Below, piece by piece: positions 46,375 to 58,161 of a DNA stretch of 64,000 nucleotides. Positions within the stretch are counted from its first letter, which is position 1; each line of letters begins with the position of its first letter. Under the pieces are notes generated by a model. That model saw only the letters and a list, made by a program, of their open reading frames with translations, ran no database searches and was not told the origin of the DNA. This DNA comes from Saccharum officinarum (Eukaryota > Streptophyta > Magnoliopsida > Poales > Poaceae): contig CM036188.1 of NCBI GenBank assembly GCA_020631735.1, positions 12,132,214 through 12,196,213 on the forward strand. The letters run 5' to 3'. Position numbers and translations under genes: made by a program.

Positions 46375-47370
46375 ATAAGCTAGATTTAGAAAGAACAGTT
46401 CAGTCAAAAGGAACTGGACAACTGCCTTGTATTTTTAAAGATGCACTACCACAGAAAATGTTAACTCTTTCTGCAATATATTGTCAATTCTATCATTGTA
46501 TTCATTATTGACACCAAATGTATGTTTCAGGATTCATGTCGATTTTTGAATGGGGCTCTGAACAGGTCAATGTGCCATTCATGCAATCAGATTGAGGAAT
46601 TGCACCAGAGAGGAGATTCTCTAGGCATAATGCAAGGTGGACCCAGGCCTAGGGCTAGTAGGGCCGTGGCCCTAGTCGTCATGGCCAAAGAACACGAGGT
46701 AGCCCCAATAGTTTTTGCCCACATTTGATGCCCAAGTTAACATATCTAAGGAAGCGACACGCGCTGATTCGCTACTCGTGATTTACCATCCACTTCCATC
46801 TTGTTCCCAGTTCCCATGATCGATGGTGGCTACCCATGCCTTGTAGCTTGCAGCTGCGGTAACAGGCATGCCTACCTGGGAGATGGCGACTGCGCTGTGT
46901 GTGGTGTATGTGCCAGCCGCACGGCAACGGTCCAAGTGCATAGCAATGGTCCTGCCAGAGCCAAGCCTCTCTAATGTGATTTGTGTTTTTTTTCTCTTTT
47001 TCCTTAATTTCACCTAGAAATTGAATTGGAAGTTACAGCATAATTAAATTTGTGCTGAATTCTATATTGGAAATTTGGAATTATAGATTTAGACTTGCAT
47101 TCTTCTATACAATGTACACATAGTGATGAGGGACAAATCTTTGCTAGGTATTTATTTTTATAGAGTCATAAAAAATCTCTATTTCAATCTCTGAAATTAT
47201 CTGTAAAGAATCACACTCAGCATCATCATGAGGTGCTAAACTTTACTTAAATCCAAACATTACATGTTCCTCAAAGTTTGCATCAAGATGAAATTAGCAT
47301 GGCGTTCAGCAATATGGACCGGTATTCTAAAAAAAATCTAGTTTCTACGTTCACTCAATTCATGTGGCAT
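46375..47370. other. No gene seen
   Basis: AT-rich sequence with a weak plus frame (46522-46728) and a weak minus frame (46783-47013), neither with a motif or splice support. Confidence 0.5.
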
Positions 47371-47379
47371 GTCAGTTTG

Positions 47380-48330
47380 GATAACATAAGTATTAAAAGC
47401 TCAGCATGGCAGGGATAAAGACTGTCCCCTGGGTATTGTGCTTATGAAGAAGGTCTTCTCATATAGATCGGCCGGGAAAATCTCCAAACCCTGCCTCATC
47501 CATACACAGGGAATCGTGACCTGTGAGTGGGTCAGCTCTTGACATGTGTCAGTTTGGAATACAGGGAACTGTGACCTGTGAATGGGCCGGCTCTTGACCT
47601 ATGTCAGAGCATCAGGAGAAAACTCCAACCCAAAAACAAGTTATTGGGGGAAATATAAAATGTGTTTTAAGATTTTGAAGGTCTTCTCTCTAGCAGAACT
47701 AGAAAATTCAATCCCCAATGAGAAAAATAGTGGATTGGGGGAGGAGAGGTCTCCCCTTTATTTGAGGGGTGGGAGGCTATGATTTGAGGGACTGAGAAAA
47801 AAAAAATTCTCATTGGGGTTGGGTTTGGAAAACTGCTGGAGCTACAAGATCTCCAAAATATTTTTCTCATTGAGGGTTAGGAAAGGGGACTGCTGGAAAT
47901 GCTCTCAATTTGGATAACATAAGTATTAAAAGCTCGGCCTGCGAGGGGTCAAGACCGCCCCCCGGTATTGTGCTTAAGAAGAAGGTCTTCTCACATAGAT
48001 CGAGATAATCTCCAAACCCCTGCCTCATCAATACACAGGGAACCATGACGTGTGAATGGGCTGGCTTTTGACCTGTGTTAGTTTGGAACACAGGGAACCG
48101 TGACCTGTGAGACGGCCGGCTCTTGACCTGTGTCAATTTGGATAACACATAGTATTAAAAGCTCGGCCTGTGAGAAGTCAAGACCGCCCCTTGAGTGTTG
48201 TGCTTAAAAAGAAGGTCTTCTCACATAGATCGAGAAAATCTCTGAACCCTAAGGAACCGTGACTTGTGAGGCAGCCGGCTCTTGACCTATGTCAGTTTGG
48301 ATAACATATAGTATTAAAAGCTCGGCCTTT
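47380..48330. repeat. Degenerate tandem array, about three units
   Basis: The units begin tttggataaca then gtattaaaagctc, continue with gaaggtcttctca and agatcg, and contain one or two copies of acagggaaccgtgacctgtg with ggctcttgacctgtgtca. Unit starts lie near 47380, 47910, 48135 and 48295 (last one partial). A MITE at 47607-47904 breaks the first unit. No coding frame follows the repeats. Confidence 0.85.
47607..47904. mobile_element. MITE (298 bp) inserted in the tandem array
   Basis: The ends gagcat and atgctc are inverted, and both flanks are tca (47604-47606 and 47905-47907). Removing it joins gacctatgtca to atttggataaca, exactly as seen at the uninterrupted junction near 48135. The inner aatccccaatgagaaaaa and ttctcattggggtt are inverted repeats. 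Confidence 0.75.
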
Positions 48331-48656
48331 GATGGCATCATATTATCTTGATACATGGTTACCATGACCATGTTTACATGCAAAAACTTCTCTGGTTACA
48401 TGTACAGTCAACATTGGAGTATGTTTCTCTCAGATAATAAAGTTATACGTGCTTAATTATGCTCTGAATTCAACCAAGGGTAGTGTATATTTCCTGTCTT
48501 TATATGAACAAATTGATCTGTTTAATCTGAAAAGATAAGGATATTTTTGTGGAACGGCAGTAATGAAAGAACCACCACAAATTTGAATGAATTGTTTTTT
48601 TATCAGGATAATTCATAATAGCATTATCTAAATGTTATACATGTATACATGATTAT

Positions 48657-48688
48657 TATCCCGTTGCAACCCATGAGCAGCCACCTAG
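48657..48688. mobile_element. Degenerate Helitron-like 3' end
   Basis: cccgttgcaacccatgag followed by cacCTAG then T is a mutated copy of the terminus at 6953-6982. The hairpin stem is damaged here. It directly precedes the cluster of captured gene fragments, which makes a Helitron origin of that cluster worth testing. Confidence 0.35.
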
Positions 48689-48759
48689 TAACTAGTATAA
48701 AAAAACAAACTTTTAGCCAAATTTATAGATTAAGATTAGGTTTATACCAATAGGTCATA

Positions 48760-49620
48760 GAGACATCCATCTCCTCTCATAGGCCATAAAGACATCCATC
48801 TCCTCTCATAGGCCATAGTACACTTCAGCCGAGCAACATGGAGGCATATGCCCTTAAGAGCAAAATAACAGTACAGATAGTGTAGCCTGCATGGATTTGA
48901 ATGTTAGTGTTGCTTTGCACTTCATCGTCTCTGCATCTCCTCTGACAATAGAGACATCCTTCTCCTCTTATAGGCCACAACACACTTCAGTTGAGCAATA
49001 TGGGGGCATATGCCCTTGAGGGCAAAAATAACTACCCCTAAAGCACCTTATTTTACTCATGCGCATGCATGGCTGCAAACTCGAGAAACAAGGGCGCCTC
49101 CGACATCTCGTGGAGCCAGCGTTCACTGCGTTGAAGGAGGCAGTCCTCCACACTCTTGACCTCCCTTTGACCAACAGAATCGTGGAGGACTACGAGGTGT
49201 GCTTTCGCGTTGCCGAGCGGGGTGGCGATGGGCGCCGTGCAAACTCCGCCGCTGGTTCTGCACTTCGATGGAGGCGCAGACATGGTGCTCCCCAGGGACA
49301 ACTATTTCCAGGAGGCGAGGGCCGGGCTGATGTGCCTGGTGGTGGTCGCCAAGCGCGTTTTTTTCTTCCACCGAGGAGATGGATGTCTCTATTGACAGAG
49401 AAGATGTGTATGAGATAATGAAGTATAGAGCAACATTAAAATTCAAATTCAAGCAGGCCACACTATCTCTACTGTTATTTTTGGCCTTAAGGGCATATGC
49501 TCCCATGTTGCTCAACTGAAAGTGTGCTATGGCCTATGAGAGGAGATGGATGTCTCTATTGTCGGAGGAGATGTGTATGAGACGATGAAGTACAGGGCAA
49601 CACTAACATTCAAACAATGA
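48760..49620. mobile_element. Inverted-repeat element enclosing a gene fragment (Pack-MULE-like)
   Basis: The left arm (48760-49032) and right arm (49382-49620) are inverted copies sharing gagacatccatctcctctca, taggccatag, gagcaacatg and gcatatgcccttaag. Each arm is itself an internal tandem of about 180-200 bp. Between the arms lies an aspartic protease fragment. Long inverted arms around a host gene piece resemble a Pack-MULE, but I did not find a 9-bp target duplication. Confidence 0.65.
49060..49372 (+). pseudogene. Aspartic protease (pepsin A1 family) fragment
   Basis: The second half reads PSGVAMGAVQTPPLVLHFDG, then GADMVLPRDNYF and GLMCLVVV, which is the C-terminal lobe of nepenthesin or CDR1-type plant aspartic proteases just before their last conserved block. 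The first half (ALKEAVLHTLDLPLTN, then EDYEVCF) is in another frame, so there is a frameshift near 49205. Both catalytic Asp motifs are outside the fragment. It is not an active protease. Confidence 0.75.
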
Positions 49621-49699
49621 AGTGTGCATCCTCATGTGCATCCAATGGTGCATACACATGGGACATATGCCCATATGGGCAAAAATAACATTCACGTCT

Positions 49700-50454
49700 C
49701 TGGGTGCACGGACAAGCAGGCTAGGATCTGCCACCTGTGCGCCGCCGGAGCAACCTCAAAGCTCACTGAGTACCTGAGCATCGTAGTTAGCGACAACATC
49801 TTACAGAGCACGCGATCGAGAAGCATCCACGACATCGAGGCCGACGCCATTGCAAAAATCAAGAAGGAGCTCACCCACGATGTCGTACCAAGCCTCATCG
49901 TCACCGACAAGCGACAACCTCGATCAAGAGAGCGAGAGGGACTGTGGTCGAACGGCCGGACCATTAAGGAGCTCCTGCCCCTCAGCTCGGCGGCGGGCGC
50001 GCCGCGCACCCAGGTCAACATCACGACGAGGGGGGTCAGGGTGTTCGAGCTAGGAAACCTCGACGCGCCTAGCGCCATGCATCTCATGAAGGGCATACAC
50101 AGGTTCTGAGATGAGGACATGGCTGTCCTTAGTGACATCCAAGAGAAGGTGTGCGGGCGGCGTGCCTCTACGCCTCTCCGAGATCGTGCTTCACACTGCT
50201 GCGCTGGAAGGCACCCACCGGGCTCGGCAAGGTAGCCGTCTCTAGCCGAGAGAGGCTGCTTGAGTCCAGCAGCTTCTTCACGCCGGTGCCGATCCCAACG
50301 GCGATGCTCATACACGCTCCCCTTAGCGCGCGCTGCTGGGAAGATGCTGCAGAAGCACTCGGAGTGCAAGCTGCGACGATGCTGCACCGCGCCGCGGGCG
50401 CCACTTGACAGCGGCCACGTGAAGCAAAACGCGCTGACGAACGCCGCTGCGCCC
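49700..50454 (+). pseudogene. P-loop NTPase-like gene fragment, left arm of an inverted duplication
   Basis: The sequence reads SRSIHDIEADAIAKIKKELT, then VPSLIVTD, then GVRVFELGNLDAPSAMHLMK, with a stop after GIHRF and a frameshift near 49905. It resembles the nucleotide-binding part of a plant family annotated as ATP-binding or NB-ARC-like. From about 50170 the sequence is the inverted counterpart of 50487-50746. Compared with the right arm, about 165 bp is missing near 50140-50160. Confidence 0.6.
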
Positions 50455-50486
50455 TGGGTTCACCCGGCCGGTGGAGCACGCAGACC

Positions 50487-51180
50487 GGGCGCAGCAGCGT
50501 CGCCAGCGCGTTCTGCTCGACGACGCGGCCGGTGTCCAGTGGCGCGCGCGGCGAGGTGCAGCGTCGCCGCAGCTCGTGCGTCAAGCGCTTCCACGGCATC
50601 TTCCCGGCCGCGCATGCGCGGACAGCGTGTAGGAGCATCGCCGTCGGGATCGGCACCGGCGCGAAGAAGCTGCTGACCTCAGGCAGCCTCTCGGTCACCT
50701 TGCCGAGCCCGGCGGGCGGCCCCCAGAGCGCAGCAGCCCGAAGCACGCGTCCAGGAGCTGGACGAGGCCCGGGTTGTCAGCGTCGCTCATCGACTCCCGG
50801 AGCTCGGCTCGGCTAACGGCGATCTCAGACAGTATCGAGCAGACAAGGGCCAGGCCTACAGCCACGTCGCAGACCTTCTCTTGGATGTCCTCATCTCTAA
50901 ACTTCCGTGTGCCCTTCATGAGATGCATGGAGCTGGGCTCGTCGAGGTTTCCTAGCTCGGAAACCTTCACCCCCTGCAGGCTGGGGAGCCGCTTCGTGAT
51001 GACGTTGACGTGCGTGCGCCCGCCGCCGCCGAGGGGAAGGAGCTCCTGTGTGCAAACTCAACCACGAGCTCCGTCTTCCCGGCGCTGGACGCGGCGGAGA
51101 TGCAGACACACGCCATGCAGGAGCGGCGGCCAGGTGATGGAGCCGTCCAGAGGCATCGGCCTCTTCCCGGCGGACTCGTC
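50487..51180 (-). pseudogene. P-loop NTPase-like gene fragment, right arm of the inverted duplication
   Basis: On the minus strand it starts with CVCISAASSAGKTELVVEFA, a Walker A-like motif, followed after frame changes by KVSELGNLDEPSSMHLMKGT, then EKVCDVAVGLALVCSILSEI, then LVQLLDACFGLL and VSSFFAPVPIPTAMLL. This order matches one gene read toward the centre of the palindrome. Together with the left arm it forms a tail-to-tail inverted repeat with a 32-base loop (50455-50486). Frameshifts exclude a functional protein. Confidence 0.65.
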
Positions 51181-51341
51181 ATAAAACAGACTGTTTGGAT
51201 CAGTTTGAGTTTTTTTTAGCAGCTTATGACTTATTTTAATCTATCTATAAACTGGGCTAATACATTCAAGACTTCATTGCGCAAGCATCCAATGGCCAGA
51301 TTAGTACAGTATATATCACTAGATATATGAAGTTATTAGGC

Positions 51342-51540
51342 TTTTTTTAGAAAAGTGTGGGGGGGAAGCCCCAGTTCTATATGCATACAATTTTCTTTAC
51401 TAAAATGACAAGCTGCATACAAGTAGAAAAAATGATGAAAAGAAGACAAAGAAATGGAAAGAAAAAAGAGAAAGCCAAGAATATTGTAGAGATTCTTGCT
51501 AAACGAACTAACTTTATTTTGCTCGATGCATAAGCATGGC
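51342..51540 (-). mobile_element. LINE 3'-end fragment
   Basis: A T run (51342-51348) followed by gaaaagtgtgggggggaagcc and then AT-rich sequence resembles the reversed 3' end of the minus-strand LINE at 12387 (T run, ggaagctggaggggtt). It is very short and has no target duplication that I could find. Confidence 0.4.
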
Positions 51541-54440
<2,900 letters not shown>

Positions 54441-54459
54441 CCACCACACACGCAAATCT

Positions 54460-55374
54460 AGATGTAGAGCCGCCGGGGGAGGAGGCCGCGTGCCACTGCC
54501 AGATCTGCCCTCTCCCACCATGGCCTGCTAGATCTGATGGTGGAGGCTGCCACCGGGGGAGGAGGCTGCGCCCTCCACTAGATCCACCCTCTCCCAACAT
54601 GGCCGCTAGATCTGGTGGTGGAGGTCACCGCTGGGGGAGAAGGTCCCCCGCTGCCACCGGATTCGTTGCCGCGCCGACGATCCAGCCGCTCCACCACTAG
54701 ATCTGGTCATGCCACCAACGAATCCGCCACTGGGAGCAGTGGTGTGGCCACCGCTGGCCGTGCGAGCTCTGCCTGCTAGGCTTCGGGACACGAGATCCAT
54801 CGCCTGGGATCCGGATCCACCGCCAGTCGTGTGATGAGGGAGAGAGGGAGAGAGAGAGAGAGAGCAGGGAGGGGAGGGGAGGCGCATCAGCTCGCTGCAT
54901 GGGGAAGAGGGGGCCGTCATGTGGGCGGAGGAACGACGCAAGCGGGGGGAGAGAGCTGAGAGAGAGGAGCTATGTCGAAACCCTAACTCCTCAATTTATA
55001 TAAGCCTGGTAGAGAGTTGGATGTGGGCTTTGGCTGGGCCTTAGGAATATTTATAAAGGCGGACCTTTTAAGGGGTCCGCCTCTGAAAATCGTCTTTATT
55101 TTTGGAGATGGACCTCTTAAGTGGCCTGCCTCTATAAATAGATTTTAGGAGGTGGACACTTTTTGTCCGCCTTCGTAAATCAATTTTAGAGACGGGCAAT
55201 TTTTTTACCACCTCCGTAAATGCATTTTGCGAGTCGGTTAGTTGTGACCGCCTCCGTAAATGAAAATGTCCGCCTCCGAAAATCCTTAGGCATTTTACGA
55301 GACGGTTGGATTTTGTGACCACCGCCTACGTTAATGTTTGAGCAGTGTCTTACAAAATCATTTTTGTAGTAGTG
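54460..55374 (-). mobile_element. CACTA-type element end with subterminal repeats and promoter
   Basis: Read on the minus strand the element begins CACTACTACAAAAATGAT at 55374. Next come 300 bp of short subterminal repeats (tttacggaggcggaca-type, in both orientations), then a TATA box (tatataaa at 55004-54995) and a CT-rich leader. A GC-rich first frame follows from the ATG at 54941 (MRRSSAHMTAPSSPCSELMR, ending at 54606). A 75-bp tandem repeat (54470-54660, with ggtggaggctgccaccgg) follows. This is the layout of a CACTA 5' end. The other end and the transposase were not found. Confidence 0.65.
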
Positions 55375-55379
55375 ATTGC

Positions 55380-57270
55380 CTTGTCACTCTTGGAGGTTAC
55401 TGCATGGGAACCATGAGCCCTCAAAGGAGATTGTGAACGAGGGTCAGTTCAATCTTGTGAGAGGTTCTGTGCATACCTCACTAGAGTGGTGAAGTGCAAC
55501 TCTAGTGGATCGAGGTTTTGAAAGCTCATATTGCTTAACTGGCTCAAAATCAAGTGCTTGTGGTGAAGAGCCAATCCGGTGTGATTGAAAGGCTTGATAG
55601 AGGAGCGGTTGCAATCTTTGAGTTTGCCTCAACATAGAGTAGAGATGTCTAGCCAATCACCGAGATCACGGTAAAAATTTTGGTGTCTCCATTGTGGTTT
55701 ATATACATTTACTTGTGCAATTTATATTTAATTCATCTACTTTCCTAGAATTTATAATCATTTGAACGCCACCCTAGGATGACAGACCTTGACTTAGGCA
55801 TAGGGTGACACACTTAGTTATTGTGACATTGTTTTCTTGGGTGTAGTAGTTTTAGTCGATTGTATTAATTCCCCACTTTTATCGACTAAGTTTTGCTATA
55901 AATTTTAAAACCGACTTAGATTTGGTCGAAGTTAGAAAAATTCATCCAACCATATATCTATACTTCCGTTTGTAGCATATGTTAGAGCATGCTCCTTCAC
56001 CTAGTACAGAGCAGTACATTGAACTCCAAATACATGCACGGATATAAACACACTCAAGTTCACTTGAATTAAAATTATTCATAGGTCTTGTCGAGAGCTA
56101 CTATTTATATAAAATTTCATCCCCATCTAATTCCGTATAAAAATGATATGATTTTTCTCTGGTGACAAACCCTATGATTAATATGTTGTAGGAAGTTTAT
56201 ATCCATTATTTAAGCATCTTAATGAGTTCAATTGAAAAAAACTCAAAAAAAAGCTGAAAAATATTTTCTATATCTTGTTGATATCTACAATTTTCATACA
56301 TATTTGATCTCTTATGAGAAAGATATGAACTTTTATAAGGTAACAACATGTCCCAACATGTGCATAACGTGCTGCTGATATTTTATAATAATTTTAAACA
56401 TCTTAAGGCATCAAGTTTAAAACCCAAAATTAGAAAGCTGTAGATCTTATTGAGGACTACAATTTTCATGTAAAAAATCATCATCACCCAACGCTATACG
56501 AAAAATATATGAAATTTTAAGGTAGAAGGATAGCCATGTCACACCAGTTCAACAAAAATGGCATGACAAGTTTTTCATGTATACAATATGTGCCCGTGAA
56601 CCCTCTCGTGTCCTAAGCATGGTCCATCTTACCATGTACATGTGTCGCTATAAAATGATGTTGTCACGCCTCATGACCTGGTGCGGCCCAAAATGGTTAG
56701 AATTTAAAATAAAAATCGGCCAGGATCATTTTTGTCTAAAACACGTTGTCAGCTGTGGATGTCTTCTACCTCTACAATTTTCATACATATTTTATCTCCA
56801 TCCACAAACCTCATATTGAAAAGTTGTCAATCTCTAAAAAAAAAGAGAGTAAATTCCTCAGATTCAAATGGCTTCCGTCAATTTACTCGGCCAAATTTAT
56901 TTTTTTCCATATCTGTTTCAATTACTGAAAGGAGTATCTTTATGCATTTTTTATTCAAGCAATTATTTTTGCAGAACACAAAATTAAAAAACATATATTA
57001 TAAATAAATAATCCTAAGTCCTAACACACCTCCAGCCCGGCCCAACAAGCCTAGCAGGCTTACCTATCTGAGGCCGACGGCCACCTAGGCCTTCCTTCCC
57101 TTCGTCTCCCTCCCCCCACGATTCTAGAACGCCTCGGCGGCCTCCGCATCTCCCCGCCTCCATCCGGATGGAGATTCAGTAACTTACTGAAGGCAAGTCA
57201 TAGCGTAACATGCAACCCTTTATCCACCGTCCAAGTACATCCAATGGCTCAGAAGACTTGCAACTAAAAA
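55380..57270. other. No gene seen; possible LTR-retrotransposon remnants
   Basis: 55380-55900 resembles the 3' region of a Ty1/copia LTR in phrasing (ttgtcactcttggaggtt, caagtgcttgtgg), but no ends are visible. 55900-57000 is AT-rich; the phrase tctacaattttcatacatat occurs at 56285 and 56768. 57000-57200 is GC-rich and unannotated. Confidence 0.35.
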
Positions 57271-57272
57271 TA

Positions 57273-57512
57273 GGGCCACGTTTAGATTGTGAAAAAATTT
57301 CAACCCGATGAATAATACCACTTTCGTCTTATTTGACAAATATTGTTCAATCGTGGACCAACTAGGATCAAAAGATTCATCTCGTGATTTTGAACTAAAC
57401 TGTGTAATTAGTTATTTTTTTACCTATATTTACTACTTCATGCATAGTCCAAAGATTGATGTGATGGAGATAGTGAAAAAATTTCACTTTTGGGTGTATC
57501 TAAACAAGGGCC
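57273..57512. mobile_element. MITE of the ggccttgtt family, copy 2
   Basis: The ends gggcc(acgtttaga) and (tctaaacaa)gggcc are inverted, with ta on both flanks. The interior is nearly collinear with copy 1 at 35514-35755 (actttcgtcttatttgacaa, then caaaagattcatc). It is intact in length and non-coding. Confidence 0.8.
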
Positions 57513-57519
57513 TAGAAGT

Positions 57520-57900
57520 AGCTTCCCAATTTTTCACGGACGAACGCGGGAGCGACAGCCACATTCCCGTGTGGCCGCGTCGGACTCGCGCCGTCCCGCA
57601 CCCCTGCTGGCCTCGCCCGCCGCCGCGGGCCTTGCCTGTGCCGTCGGCCCTCGCGCGCCCACGACCCTGCTGGACTTGCGCGTCGACGCCGGCCTCGCAC
57701 ATCCCCGGCAGCTTCGCGCGCGCCATCCCCGCAACCCTACTGGCCTCGCGCGGCGCCGGCGGCCACCTCATCCGTGCGTCGCCTCCACTCCTCCAGCCTC
57801 CAACGACCCTGCTGGCCTCCTCGTGCGTCGCCGCCAGCCCGTGGTGTTGTCGCGCTGCCGTGCTGACCGGACCACTAAATCTAAGTAAGGGTTTCTTTTC
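57520..57900 (+). other. GC-rich leader-like sequence upstream of the FAR1-type pseudogene
   Basis: Cytosine-rich DNA with a degenerate repeat (gaccctgctggcctcg-type, three times) ends near ctaag|taaggg, a possible donor. AT-rich DNA follows up to the FAR1-type start at 58162. It could be the 5' non-coding exon of that locus. The open frames in it overlap each other and have no motif. Confidence 0.35.
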
Positions 57901-58161
57901 TTTGGTACTTACTGATGCAAAATAGAACAAAGTCATATACAGGAATGCTTCCAAAATTTGAGATTTAGTCAACCAAGAAAGGTTAGTTTTTTTCTTTCGT
58001 TATAGGACTATTAGGTGCTTTTTTTTGCATAGAACTAGTGGAACTAGAATTTTCATACACATATGTCCATTGTTTGGTTTACAGAATTAGTTGATGCCTG
58101 GGTTTTGTGAAAAGTTCATAATCTGAGTTGTGGAAATTTAGAATCTGAGTTGTGGTAGGGA

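Noticed and set aside
47380..48330. CRISPR-like regular repeats
   Set aside because: Units are long, degenerate and tandem without unique spacers, and the DNA is from a plant nucleus.
50149..50746. 192-codon minus-strand frame spanning the palindrome centre
   Set aside because: It crosses from one arm into the inverted other arm. Only its first part matches the gene fragment, so it is not a real protein.
57308..57925. 205-codon plus-strand frame upstream of the FAR1-type pseudogene
   Set aside because: The first third is the MITE interior and the rest is GC-rich leader sequence, so the frame joins unrelated DNA.
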